NCBI GenBank assembly: GCA_947502885.1
Contig: CANNBP010000001.1
Coordinates: forward strand, 434,001-498,000
DNA from: an uncultured Aquimarina sp.
GTDB taxonomy: Bacteria; Bacteroidota; Bacteroidia; Flavobacteriales; Flavobacteriaceae
Length of the DNA: 64,000 nt
Direction: 5' to 3'
The notes beneath the pieces were generated by a model. The model was given only the letters and a program-made list of their open reading frames with translations, was not told the origin of the DNA and searched no databases. Positions 9,709 through 17,850 of the stretch are shown here, piece after piece. Position 1 is the stretch's first letter, and every line of letters starts with the position of its first letter. The translations under genes were made by a program, and so were the position numbers.

Positions 9709-10122
9709 TCAAATAAGAAAAGTTTCATTAAGTAAGTAAATATCCTTAACCATTAAGGGTGGCGGATATTCTGTGAAATTTAAAGTTTCATTTTCCGTAT
9801 CTTGAAAGAGTATTGCATACGAAAAACAAAAAGAAGCAACAAAAACCTGCTGCTCCATTGTAATTTTATCAACTGAGTGTTTTAATTCGTTTTGCCCTTC
9901 AAAAGTAAGCTCTTTATCAGAACAACAACTCTTTTTTGTAACTGAACAAGTAGCGATCTTATTAGACTGCAAATTCATACCGCAAGTCTTCGCCTCTTTA
10001 AACAAAGCTAGATCAACTAATCTATCTCCACAATAGTGCATATCTATGGTAAATGATAGTGTAGAAAACAACACTATCATAGCCATAAAAATCACCGATA
10101 TGTTACGGATAGAATTTTTCAT
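9709..10122 (-). CDS. HYC_CC_PP family exported cysteine-rich protein
   Basis: A 137-aa protein with an N-terminal signal segment and the motifs that name this small Bacteroidota family: M-H-Y-C-G-D (residues ~28-33), S-C-C-S-D (~65-69) and E-Y-P-P-P-L (~119-124). The extra cysteines (T-C-G-M, T-C-S-V) give six in all, fitting periplasmic metal binding, though function is undescribed. It is the first gene of the heavy-metal efflux operon, 116 bases upstream of the pump gene on the same strand. A TAATTTTG -7 motif lies 8 bases upstream of the start and a 12-bp inverted repeat just beyond it. Confidence 0.82.
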   Translation of the reverse strand: MKNSIRNISVIFMAMIVLFSTLSFTIDMHYCGDRLVDLALFKEAKTCGMNLQSNKIATCSVTKKSCCSDKELTFEGQNELKHSVDKITMEQQVFVASFCFSYAILFQDTENETLNFTEYPPPLMVKDIYLLNETFLI

Positions 10123-10130
10123 TTGTTTAC

Positions 10131-10138
10131 CAAAATTA
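10131..10138 (-). promoter_or_regulatory. Candidate -7 element for the metal-efflux operon
   Basis: On the minus strand this reads TAATTTTG, matching the Bacteroidota TAnnTTTG consensus. Transcription would begin within about 3 bases of the HYC_CC_PP ATG. No -33 TTG lies at the usual spacing, so the call rests on the -7 match and position only. Confidence 0.35.
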
Positions 10139-10156
10139 CTAAAAAATACCTTAATA

Positions 10157-10187
10157 AATTTTGTTTAACACAAGTTTAAACAAAATT
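10157..10187. promoter_or_regulatory. 12-bp inverted repeat upstream of metal-efflux operon (candidate operator)
   Basis: AATTTTGTTTAA (10157-10168) is followed after 7 bases by its exact reverse complement TTAAACAAAATT (10176-10187). It sits about 20 bases upstream of the candidate -7 element of the efflux operon, where an activator or repressor would bind. It could instead be a weak terminator for the cold-shock gene ending at 10259, but it has almost no GC in the stem and no proper T-tract. Confidence 0.45.
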
Positions 10188-10258
10188 CACTCAATTTTCT
10201 ATTGCAAAAACATGAGAATTAACAGGCACGTAAACAGGTAATAAAGAAGGTAATTTTA

Positions 10259-10708
10259 CTATATTTTTTTCACTTTAACAGCGTTCATTCCCTTTTGACC
10301 GCGCTCTAATTCAAAACTCACTCTATCTCCTTCTCTTACCTCTTGCATCAAACCATTAACATGAACAAAATAACGTTCTTGACTTTCTGCATCATTTATA
10401 AACCCATACCCTTTAGAATCGTTAAAGAACGCTACTTTACCTGTTCTAACTGGGTCAAATTCTTCTTTTTCTCTTTTTGGAACACCAATCTCAATACTTT
10501 CAGCATCAACTTTTTTTCTATTTGATGCATCAGGAGGGGTATCTGTTATATAACCATTCTCATCTACATATGCAATCATACTATCCAGCCCTGAACCTTT
10601 TTTAGAATTTGCTTTGCGTGCTTCTTTCTTCTTCTGTTTCTCTTCTCTCTTTTTTATTTTTTTCTTTTCCTTTTCTATTTTACTAAAGGTCTGCTGCGAT
10701 TTTGCCAT
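10259..10708 (-). CDS. Cold-shock domain protein with lysine-rich N-terminal tail
   Basis: The C-terminal ~65 residues are a cold-shock OB-fold: TGKVAFFNDSKGYGFIND holds the RNP1-like K-G-Y-G-F-I, and RYFVHVNGL the RNP2-like F-V-H-V. The first ~40 residues are almost entirely Lys/Glu/Arg/Gln (KIEKEKKKIKKREEKQKKKE), likely a charged helix or RNA-binding tail, making the protein twice the length of CspA. It presumably acts as an RNA chaperone in the cytoplasm. The ~185-base leader upstream can form a long hairpin, see 10846-10902. Confidence 0.9.
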   Translation of the reverse strand: MAKSQQTFSKIEKEKKKIKKREEKQKKKEARKANSKKGSGLDSMIAYVDENGYITDTPPDASNRKKVDAESIEIGVPKREKEEFDPVRTGKVAFFNDSKGYGFINDAESQERYFVHVNGLMQEVREGDRVSFELERGQKGMNAVKVKKI

Positions 10709-10845
10709 ACGTTATTTAGTTTATGATTAAGATTACCCCGTAACAATATGTTACAAAGTCATTATTGAAGTACTAAATAAACAATTGGAAAATAACAATT
10801 TTTAAAAGTGATTCACCGAATAATTGATCCAGTTATTGCAATAAC

Positions 10846-10902
10846 TTGCATCGATAATAGTGTTCTTCTTATATAACATCAAGAACTATCGAAGAATTGC
10901 AA
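10846..10902 (-). promoter_or_regulatory. Structured 5' leader hairpin of cold-shock gene (candidate)
   Basis: Complementary blocks TTGCA/TGCAA, TCGATA/TATCGA and GTTCTT/AAGAAC nest in order around a 13-base loop (10868-10880), with 5-base bulges at 10857-10861 and 10893-10897. The minus-strand TATCTTTG (-7 type) at 10900-10907 would start a transcript near 10894, putting the 12-bp core of this stem at the extreme 5' end of a ~185-base leader. Long structured leaders are known for cspA-type cold-shock mRNAs; a thermosensing role here is inference. Confidence 0.4.
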
Positions 10903-11018
10903 AGATATGTCTTCATTTTTGATTTAAAAAACTCTAGACACATATTGATTATAATTTAAAACAAAACCAATTAAAAAATCCTTTTTTCAATATCAACTAT
11001 TTAATGTTTGGTTTTCTT

Positions 11019-11026
11019 TATTTTTG
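11019..11026 (+). promoter_or_regulatory. Candidate -7 element for rluE
   Basis: TATTTTTG matches TAnnTTTG and lies 19 bases upstream of the rluE ATG. No good -33 element at normal spacing was found. Confidence 0.4.
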
Positions 11027-11045
11027 AAGTCAATTTTATGCGAGA

Positions 11046-11642
11046 ATGAAAATCGACATCAAAGAAAATGAGTTTATTCATTTCATGATTTACAAACCCT
11101 ATGGCTATCTAAGTCAGTTTATAAATAATGGTCAAAAGCAAAATTCTAAAAAACTTTTAGGAGAATTGCACAATTTTCCCAAAGACATTATGGCAATAGG
11201 CCGATTAGATGAAAAGTCTGAAGGGTTACTACTACTTACCACAAACGGAAAAACTAGCAATTACATTTGTAGTAATCAAATTGAAAAAGAGTATTATGCT
11301 CAAGTTAATGGTGATATTACAGAAGAAGCTATAAACAACCTTAAACAAGGTGTTGAAATAGGCTTTGAAGGAAAAAAGTATATTACGGTACCCTGTAAAG
11401 CTAAAAAATTAGAAACCACTCCTGTATTTCCAGAACGTTCTAAAAAAATAAGAGATGATCGACACGGCCCAACAAGTTGGGTAAGTATAACTCTTACTGA
11501 AGGAAAGTTTCGTCAAGTAAGAAAAATGACATCTGCCGTTGGGTTTCCGACATTAAGATTGGTACGAATTAGAATTGGAAACATCCACCTAAACGATATG
11601 GACACAGGAGAAGTTAAAACATGGAATGGATTATGCGAATAA
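11046..11642 (+). CDS. rluE: RluE-type 23S rRNA pseudouridine synthase
   Basis: A 198-aa RsuA/RluE-family synthase. The catalytic motif is A-I-G-R-L-D-E-K-S-E-G-L-L-L-L-T at residues ~55-70, with the nucleophilic Asp in G-R-L-D. The N-terminal F-M-I-Y-K-P-Y-G-Y-L-S-Q-F fits the RluE subfamily, which isomerises U2457 (E. coli numbering) of 23S rRNA. There is no S4 domain, as expected for RluE. The conserved G-K-F-R-Q-V-R-K-M segment sits near residue 157. The assignment to RluE rather than another small RsuA-like enzyme is by sequence resemblance. Confidence 0.87.
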   Translation: MKIDIKENEFIHFMIYKPYGYLSQFINNGQKQNSKKLLGELHNFPKDIMAIGRLDEKSEGLLLLTTNGKTSNYICSNQIEKEYYAQVNGDITEEAINNLKQGVEIGFEGKKYITVPCKAKKLETTPVFPERSKKIRDDRHGPTSWVSITLTEGKFRQVRKMTSAVGFPTLRLVRIRIGNIHLNDMDTGEVKTWNGLCE

Positions 11643-11855
11643 CCTTATGATATTTAATTAACATATATATCATCTTATCACTAGCGAATGGAAAACACAC
11701 TACATTTCTTATAGTACCTTAGACAGATCTTACCCAAGAACCACACTACAATTACGCCCCTACCACAATCTAGTTTAACGATATTTTTGCATTTTAAATA
11801 TTGACTAAAACACTAAATATCATTACTTTAGATCAAATCTTAAAACCACTTGATT

Positions 11856-12224
11856 ATGAAAAATTTTAAAGCGTTTGGGGTCGTTGGATTATTAGCATTT
11901 TCATTCATTTTTATGAGTTTCAGCAACAAAGGAGAAGATCTATATGGTACTTCTTATACTGTTGATCATGTTTCTCCAGAAAATGAATCTCCAGACCAAG
12001 CACAAGTCCTAAGAGCAACATTAAGACTTACCGTAAGAGCGACCAGAAGAGCAGTTGCTTACACTAGAGAAGTTGCCAGAGTTCAACTACCTGGTATTAG
12101 AGAAGTTACTCGCCAAGCATCAACATGGACTATCTTTGCAATAGGTACTGTTGAGCAGCACAAAGAAAATTATCTCAAAAACATTGCAGAGTACAAACGA
12201 CAAAAAGTTCGTTCTTTAGGTTAA
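11856..12224 (+). CDS. Exported arginine-rich small protein, function unknown
   Basis: 122 aa from ATG 11856 (an upstream in-frame TTG at 11850 is less likely). Residues ~5-22 form a signal peptide or anchor (FGVVGLLAFSFIFMSF). Residues ~52-88 carry nine arginines and no lysine, spaced mostly every three or four positions (for example LRATLRLTVRATRRAV), which would make a cationic amphipathic helix. I do not recognise the family. It is followed by an imperfect 13-bp hairpin and then the DUF5819/HTTM operon on the same strand. Confidence 0.7.
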   Translation: MKNFKAFGVVGLLAFSFIFMSFSNKGEDLYGTSYTVDHVSPENESPDQAQVLRATLRLTVRATRRAVAYTREVARVQLPGIREVTRQASTWTIFAIGTVEQHKENYLKNIAEYKRQKVRSLG

Positions 12225-12250
12225 AATCTTTCGTATTTATTAATTTTTTT

Positions 12251-12283
12251 CAGGCAAATACTGTTCAATACAGCATTTGCCTG
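12251..12283 (+). terminator. Terminator-like hairpin between small secreted gene and DUF5819 operon
   Basis: CAGGCAAATACTG (12251-12263) and CAGCATTTGCCTG (12271-12283) pair with one mismatch around a 7-base loop. The following bases are only moderately T-rich (ATTTCTATATT), so termination may be partial. Its position supports ATG 12304 rather than the upstream TTG as the next gene's start. Confidence 0.5.
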
Positions 12284-12303
12284 ATTTCTATATTCAATCA
12301 CTG

Positions 12304-12963
12304 ATGAGAAAAACACTTTCCTATACAGCTCTTGTATTGTTTGCCCTATATTGGGGTTTTACTTTACTCTTTGTTACTCCTCAAAACTACATTAGCATTT
12401 CATTTCTTGAAGGAGAAAAAGTTTTTAACACCTTTTTATATCAAAAATGGGGGTTCTTTGCTCCTCCACCAAAATATAATGATAGATTATACTATACATT
12501 TCAAAACAAACATGATACTATAAAAAAATACACTTTTGAAGTTATGGCTCCATTACAACATATGAAAGCCGACAATGCCCCATTTAACTCCGGAGAAGAT
12601 ATTTTAGACTATGTATTATCGAGTACAATCCACAGTATCAATGATGGTTTAATAGCAGTTAATGAAGCTATTGATTACCAAATTGACACCAATAAGATGA
12701 AACAAAATGAAGGTAATGATCATCAAAAAATAGAGCGAGGAAAACTCTTTATTCAAGAAACTTCTTATTTCAAAACATTAAAAAACTACTCTCGTTTTAT
12801 TGCTAGTAAAAACAACTTAAATATTGATGACTATTTTGTTACCATTGAGGTAGCACAGATCAAGATGCCAAAATTTGCTGACCGTGAAGAACTTGGCAAA
12901 GAAGACTTACGCAAAGAAAGCTTACTATTTAAAAGTGATAAATTTACATTAACAACAAGATGA
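12304..12963 (+). CDS. DUF5819-like membrane-anchored protein, HTTM partner
   Basis: 219 aa from ATG 12304; an in-frame TTG at 12277 lies in the preceding hairpin and is unlikely. One N-terminal transmembrane helix (YTALVLFALYWGFTLLFVTP) is followed by an extracytoplasmic domain with W-G-F-F-A-P-P-P near residue ~50, the hallmark I associate with DUF5819 proteins encoded beside HTTM-domain proteins. Its stop overlaps the next start (ATGA), so the two are translationally coupled. Function is unknown; a periplasmic partner of the HTTM enzyme is an inference from this pairing. Confidence 0.65.
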   Translation: MRKTLSYTALVLFALYWGFTLLFVTPQNYISISFLEGEKVFNTFLYQKWGFFAPPPKYNDRLYYTFQNKHDTIKKYTFEVMAPLQHMKADNAPFNSGEDILDYVLSSTIHSINDGLIAVNEAIDYQIDTNKMKQNEGNDHQKIERGKLFIQETSYFKTLKNYSRFIASKNNLNIDDYFVTIEVAQIKMPKFADREELGKEDLRKESLLFKSDKFTLTTR

Positions 12964-13889
12964 ACAAGCTAATCAACACTTTAAGCACAGAAAATAGGTT
13001 TAATTTTTACGCTCCATTCTTTAGAGTATTTATTTGTCTATATCTTATAAAAGATATTATCGTGACCTATGGATTTACGGATTTGTTATACACTGGTAAA
13101 TCTTTCTTAATTTCTGAACCATTACCGTTACTTCAGTACTTTGGTATTGAGTCTGCTCTTCTACGTGATAATTTTTATGTTTTCTTATTTATATATATCG
13201 CTTTAATCGTATGCTTTTTATTAGGTATTGGAAAACGATATACAGCCCTTGGCTTGTTTTTTTGTGTAGAGTTAATGCAAAACATGGCCTGGTTGACACT
13301 TAATGGTGGTGATAACATCATAAAATTTATAATCCTATACTTTGTTTTTATTAACTCATATTCTAGATTCAGCATGAAACCATTAGCATTTAGGAATGAA
13401 GAAAATGAAAAACTAAGTAATTTCCTTTCAAACATCGCAGGATATTCGATTTGCATACATTTATGTTTAATATATTTTATTTCTGCTATACATAAGATAA
13501 ATTCTGAAGTGTGGTTTAACGGAGTCGCAACTTATTACATCTTAGGCTCTGAGCGTTTTAGAGGAACTGGACTGAACCTTGCTTTAATAAAAAATGGAGC
13601 TTTTGTGACCTTATCTACTTATGGCACTATTTTAATAGAGTTAATTTTTCCGTTTTGGATATGGTTTAAAAAAACGCGTAACGTTATGATTGCCTTAGCA
13701 ATATCATTACATATTGGAATTGGACTTTTTATGATGCTTTATGATTTTCAAATCATATTTGTATTAATGCAAGGTTTCTTTTTAACCAATAAAGAATGGG
13801 TTACTATAAGCTCTAAAGCGACTGATTTTTTATCTCAATACAAAATAAGATTAAATACCATCTTAAAAACCAACCCTGCGCATAAATGA
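12960..13889 (+). CDS. HTTM-domain (vitamin K carboxylase-like) membrane protein
   Basis: A 309-aa polytopic protein with about seven to eight hydrophobic segments. The stretch around residues 117-142 (N-G-G-D-N, then F-V-F-I-N-S-Y-S-R-F-S) is typical of the HTTM family, horizontally transferred transmembrane proteins that share the membrane domain of vitamin K-dependent gamma-carboxylase. An H-K-I-N motif (~176) follows a membrane segment. No enzymatic activity has been shown for most bacterial HTTM proteins. Both junctions with its neighbours are ATGA overlaps. Confidence 0.8.
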   Translation: MNKLINTLSTENRFNFYAPFFRVFICLYLIKDIIVTYGFTDLLYTGKSFLISEPLPLLQYFGIESALLRDNFYVFLFIYIALIVCFLLGIGKRYTALGLFFCVELMQNMAWLTLNGGDNIIKFIILYFVFINSYSRFSMKPLAFRNEENEKLSNFLSNIAGYSICIHLCLIYFISAIHKINSEVWFNGVATYYILGSERFRGTGLNLALIKNGAFVTLSTYGTILIELIFPFWIWFKKTRNVMIALAISLHIGIGLFMMLYDFQIIFVLMQGFFLTNKEWVTISSKATDFLSQYKIRLNTILKTNPAHK

Positions 13890-15031
13890 TTACATTTTTA
13901 ATCATAATCGGGATTATTATTGGTATTTCTTTTTTAATATGGACATTATGGTTTTTGGAAACTAGAATTCCAAAATTAGAAATTTCAGATTCTAGTGATG
14001 AAATGCTTAAAATGAAAGCTATATCCGAATGGCTTCAATTACTATCCTCTAAACAAAAATTTAATGGAGTAGTACTTTTTATTAAAAATGGTAATGTTAA
14101 ATTAGAAAAAGCATATGGTTTCTCTTCTTCAAAAAAAGATGAACGACTTAGTAATCAATCTATTTTTAGACTCGCTTCTATTTCTAAACAATTTACGGCT
14201 TTTGGAATTATGCTCCTTAAAAAAAAGCACCTCTTAGATTATGATGACCTTGTTTCAAAATATATTATCAATTTTAATCACCCAAAAGTTACTATTAGAC
14301 ACTTACTCAATCATACCTCTGGCATTACTGTTGACTATATCAGGTTAGCTAAAAAAAAGAAAATTCAAAAAGGATACATATTAAGTAACAAAGATGCAGT
14401 AACACTTATAAACTCTCATATTAATAACAACAAAAGCGAGCCTTTACAAGAATTCTCTTATAACAATAGTAATTATATCCTCTTGGCTCGAATTATAGAA
14501 ATAATAACCAAGATGTCTTTTGAAGAGTATATGAAAGAAAATGTATTTATACCGCTAAATATGAAACAGACTAGGGTATGGAACCTCCTTTCAGAAAAAA
14601 ACAATCCTGACACTAAATACATTACAAGTGGGTTTGAAGCCTATTTAAATAGCAAACCTACTGAAATTAAACCTAATTGGATAGATGGCGTTGCTGGTGA
14701 TGGAGGAGTTTTTTCATCAATAAAGGATCTGGTTATTTGGAATTCTGCTTGGTACGAAAATCCATTACTCACAAATACTGATCTAGACGAAGCATACACA
14801 ACTCCTTTATTAAACACTGGTAAGGTTTCTAATTATGGTTTCGGCTGGGTTGTCGAAGAAGATACTGTATGGCATAACGGAAAATGGTTAGCCTACAGTT
14901 CATTTATTTTAAGAAACACAAAAGATAAAACCTGTTTCGTATTACTAGACAACTCTTCAAATACCAGGTTTGACAAAATTATGAATCAAATATTAACTGC
15001 AATAAATACGAAATCAACTATTTCTAATTAA
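13886..15031 (+). CDS. Membrane-anchored serine hydrolase, class C beta-lactamase fold
   Basis: 381 aa with an N-terminal transmembrane helix (residues ~3-24) and a penicillin-binding-protein/beta-lactamase-like domain. The S-x-x-K motif is S98-I-S-K101, the Tyr motif is Y-N-N in FSYNNSNYILLARI, and the third motif is H-N-G in WHNGKWLAY. The family includes peptidases, esterases and beta-lactamases, so the substrate cannot be assigned. It is the last gene of the DUF5819/HTTM operon, with an ATGA overlap to the HTTM gene, and converges with the HAD gene. Confidence 0.87.
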   Translation: MITFLIIIGIIIGISFLIWTLWFLETRIPKLEISDSSDEMLKMKAISEWLQLLSSKQKFNGVVLFIKNGNVKLEKAYGFSSSKKDERLSNQSIFRLASISKQFTAFGIMLLKKKHLLDYDDLVSKYIINFNHPKVTIRHLLNHTSGITVDYIRLAKKKKIQKGYILSNKDAVTLINSHINNNKSEPLQEFSYNNSNYILLARIIEIITKMSFEEYMKENVFIPLNMKQTRVWNLLSEKNNPDTKYITSGFEAYLNSKPTEIKPNWIDGVAGDGGVFSSIKDLVIWNSAWYENPLLTNTDLDEAYTTPLLNTGKVSNYGFGWVVEEDTVWHNGKWLAYSSFILRNTKDKTCFVLLDNSSNTRFDKIMNQILTAINTKSTISN

Positions 15032-15045
15032 CATTTAAAAACAAA

Positions 15046-15738
15046 CTATAAAATATCTAGTAATTCACTAGCCTTCTCAAAGCTTCTAAAATTTGGGTGT
15101 TCGATATCTTTATCTACCATCTCATGAATCCAAGTTGTATGAAAAGGGATATGAAACGCATGTGCACCTATATTCAAAACTGGTAAAACATCTGATTTCA
15201 GTGAGTTTCCTACCATTAGAAACTCATCTACTTCGATATCAAGGTGTTTTACCAATTTTTTATATTGCTTTTCTGTTTTATCAGATACAATTTCTATATG
15301 ATGAAAATAATCTTCTAAACCCGAGGCTATCAATTTTCGTTCTTGATCTAACAAATCTCCCTTGGTTGCCATCACCAAACGATATTTTTTAGACAGCTCC
15401 TTAAGAGTATTTGCTATTCCATCAATCAACTCTATTGGTTCTTGAAGCATTTTTTTTCCTTTTTCTATAAGTTTTTCTACCAAATCTATTTTTACATCAC
15501 CTTTTGATATAATTATAGCGGCTTCTATTAACGATAGTGTAAAGGGTTTAATTCCATAGCCATATAAAGGTAAGTTTTGCATTTCTATATCAAAAAGCAA
15601 TTTATTCGCTTCTTCTTTAGACATATACTCTTGTAATAGGTCACAAAACTCATCTTCAGCTTTTCTAAAGAAAGTTTCGTTTACCCATAACGTATCATCT
15701 GCATCAAATGCAATAACCTTTATTTTTTTTAGAGGCAT
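15046..15738 (-). CDS. HAD-family hydrolase
   Basis: 230 aa with HAD motif I A-F-D-A-D-D-T-L-W (residues ~10-18; the first Asp is the nucleophile), motif II M-A-T-K-G-D (~122-127), and motif III/IV around K160 and V-G-N-S-L-K-S-D. A helical C1 cap lies between motifs I and II. It is likely a cytoplasmic phosphatase for small phosphorylated metabolites, similar to YjjG-type enzymes; substrate unknown. It begins 5 bases after the ettA stop and is probably cotranscribed with it. Confidence 0.85.
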   Translation of the reverse strand: MPLKKIKVIAFDADDTLWVNETFFRKAEDEFCDLLQEYMSKEEANKLLFDIEMQNLPLYGYGIKPFTLSLIEAAIIISKGDVKIDLVEKLIEKGKKMLQEPIELIDGIANTLKELSKKYRLVMATKGDLLDQERKLIASGLEDYFHHIEIVSDKTEKQYKKLVKHLDIEVDEFLMVGNSLKSDVLPVLNIGAHAFHIPFHTTWIHEMVDKDIEHPNFRSFEKASELLDIL

Positions 15739-15742
15739 ATAA

Positions 15743-17434
15743 TTAGCGTACCAATTTTTTATATTTAATTCGTTTAGGCATTAAATCACCTCCTAAACGT
15801 TTCTTTTTATTTTCTTCATAATCAGAGAAACTACCTTCGAAGAAATACACTTGAGAGTCTCCTTCAAAAGCCAAGATATGAGTACATATTCTATCTAAGA
15901 ACCAACGGTCGTGAGAAATTACTACGGCACAACCTGCAAAGTTTTCTAAACCTTCTTCTAATGCTCTTAATGTATTAACATCAAGATCATTGGTCGGCTC
16001 ATCAAGAAGCAACACGTTACCTTCTTCTTTTAAGGTCATTGCCAGATGCAAACGGTTACGCTCTCCTCCGGATAAGGTAGAAACCTTTTTATTTTGTTCG
16101 CTTCCGCTAAAATTAAAACGACTCAAATAAGCTCTTGAATTAACCTGTCTCCCTCCCATCATGACTAATTCTTGCTCTTCACTAAAGTTTTGCCAAATTG
16201 TCTTTTCTGGATCAATATTACTATGGTTCTGGTCTACATAGGCTATTTTAGCAGTTTCACCAACTTCAAAGTTACCTTTATCTGGTTGTTCTTCGCCCAT
16301 GATCATTTTAAATATTGTCGTTTTACCTGCCCCATTAGGGCCGATTACTCCAACAATACCAGCTTGAGGAAGATTAAAGTTTAAATCTTCATACAATAAT
16401 TTATCGTCAAAAGCTTTACTTACACCAGTAGCTTCAATCACATTTGTTCCAAGTCTAGGACCATTTGGAATATAAATTTCAAGCTTCTCATCTACTTGCT
16501 TTTGATCCTGACTCATCAACTTATCATAATTACTTAAACGAGCTTTTTGCTTGGCCTGTCTACCTTTAGGTGCCATTCGAACCCACTCTAACTCTCGTTC
16601 TAATGTTTTTTGACGTTTTGAAGCTTGTTTCTGTTCTTGAGCTAATCGTTTTGCCTTTTGATCTAACCATGAAGAATAATTGCCTTTCCATGGGATACCT
16701 TCTCCTCTATCTAATTCTAAAATCCATCCTGCTGCATTATCCAAAAAGTACCTATCGTGAGTTACTGCAATTACAGTTCCTTTATATTGTTGTAAATGGT
16801 GCTCTAACCAATGTACAGATTCTGCATCCAAGTGGTTGGTAGGCTCATCTAATAATAAAACATCTGGTTCTTGTAGTAAAAGTCGGCATAATGCTACTCT
16901 TCTCTTTTCTCCTCCAGATAATACTCCTATTTTCTTATCAGAATCTGGAGTACGAAGTGCATCCATAGCAATTTCTAACTTGGTATCTAATTCCCAAGCG
17001 TTACTAGCATCAATTTCATCTTGCAGGTTAGCTTGCTTATCCATAAGTTCCTGCATTTTATCAGGATTCTCATAGACCTCTGGCAAACCAAACATGTCAT
17101 TTATTTTATTATATTCATCTAAAACTGCAACAGTTTTTGCCACACCTTCTTTTACAACTTCTAGTACAGTTTTTTCTGGATCTAGTTTTGGTTCTTGCTC
17201 TAGCATACCCACGGTATACCCCGGAGCAAATACTACATCTCCCCGATAGTTTTTATCAACTCCAGCAATAATTTGAAGCAACGTAGATTTACCAGAACCA
17301 TTGAGTCCCAATATTCCTATTTTGGCTCCATAGAAAAAACTTAAATATATATTTTTAAGAACAGGAGTATTCGCACTTTTGTACGTTTTGGTAACTCCCG
17401 ACATCGAAAAGATTACTTTTTTATCGTCTGACAT
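15743..17434 (-). CDS. ettA: Energy-dependent translational throttle protein EttA (ABC-F ATPase)
   Basis: 563 aa with two ABC ATPase domains: Walker A G-L-N-G-S-G-K-S-T and G-P-N-G-A-G-K-T-T, signatures L-S-G-G-E-K-R-R and L-S-G-G-E-R-N-R, and Walker B motifs ending in DEPTNHLD and DEPTNDLD. The inter-domain linker contains the arm/P-site tRNA interaction motif region, and length matches EttA (~555). EttA binds the ribosomal E site and gates the first peptide bond according to ATP/ADP ratio. No transmembrane segments are present. Confidence 0.95.
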   Translation of the reverse strand: MSDDKKVIFSMSGVTKTYKSANTPVLKNIYLSFFYGAKIGILGLNGSGKSTLLQIIAGVDKNYRGDVVFAPGYTVGMLEQEPKLDPEKTVLEVVKEGVAKTVAVLDEYNKINDMFGLPEVYENPDKMQELMDKQANLQDEIDASNAWELDTKLEIAMDALRTPDSDKKIGVLSGGEKRRVALCRLLLQEPDVLLLDEPTNHLDAESVHWLEHHLQQYKGTVIAVTHDRYFLDNAAGWILELDRGEGIPWKGNYSSWLDQKAKRLAQEQKQASKRQKTLERELEWVRMAPKGRQAKQKARLSNYDKLMSQDQKQVDEKLEIYIPNGPRLGTNVIEATGVSKAFDDKLLYEDLNFNLPQAGIVGVIGPNGAGKTTIFKMIMGEEQPDKGNFEVGETAKIAYVDQNHSNIDPEKTIWQNFSEEQELVMMGGRQVNSRAYLSRFNFSGSEQNKKVSTLSGGERNRLHLAMTLKEEGNVLLLDEPTNDLDVNTLRALEEGLENFAGCAVVISHDRWFLDRICTHILAFEGDSQVYFFEGSFSDYEENKKKRLGGDLMPKRIKYKKLVR

Positions 17435-17483
17435 AAGCCCTAACTAGTATTATTATTAATTATGATGATTATTTACAAAAGAG

Positions 17484-17666
17484 TTACACTCTTCCTTTTA
17501 AAGCATTAAAAACCCAAGCAATTGCAAAAAAGCCAACCCCCACGGCTGCAAAACCGTAACCAGATACATCTCTATATCTAAAAGCTCCTAATGCAATTAA
17601 TGCTAGTCCAACAAGTATCATTATAAAAGTTGCCCAAGCTAGCACCGTGTTTTTATTCATTCCCAT
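17484..17666 (-). CDS. CAL67264-family small membrane protein
   Basis: 60 aa with two transmembrane helices (residues ~8-27 and ~34-53) and the conserved loop A-L-G-A-F-R-Y-R-D-V-S-G-Y-G. The family is confined to Flavobacteriia as far as I know and has no assigned function. It lies upstream of ettA on the same strand with a 49-base gap. The start is MGMNKN; the second Met is equally possible. Confidence 0.85.
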   Translation of the reverse strand: MGMNKNTVLAWATFIMILVGLALIALGAFRYRDVSGYGFAAVGVGFFAIAWVFNALKGRV

Positions 17667-17850
17667 AAATTAGTATTTATAATTATAAAATCTTCTCATG
17701 ATTTTACATAAGAAAATGCAAATATCGGTATTTTATCGTCAAAACATAGATTTTTGAAGAGTTGTTAAATAATAAAAAACATTCTATTCTTATTTCTATC
17801 TTTCATTGATTATTTAAATATAATTTTGAAGCACAAAATTCTTCTATATT

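Larger units (their letters stand above)
10709..11045. other. Divergent intergenic region with palindromes and structured leader
   Basis: This 337-base stretch separates the cold-shock gene from rluE. It holds GTAACA-ATA-TGTTAC (10740-10754), a perfect 16-bp palindrome AGTTATTGCAATAACT (10831-10846), a long interrupted stem at 10846-10902, a minus-strand -7 motif (10900-10907) and a plus-strand -7 motif TATTTTTG (11019-11026) before rluE. No open frame of note was seen. Confidence 0.6.

Noticed and set aside
12277..12303. TTG-started N-terminal extension of the DUF5819-like protein
   Set aside because: It falls within the hairpin at 12251-12283, and the ATG at 12304 directly precedes the basic and hydrophobic anchor.
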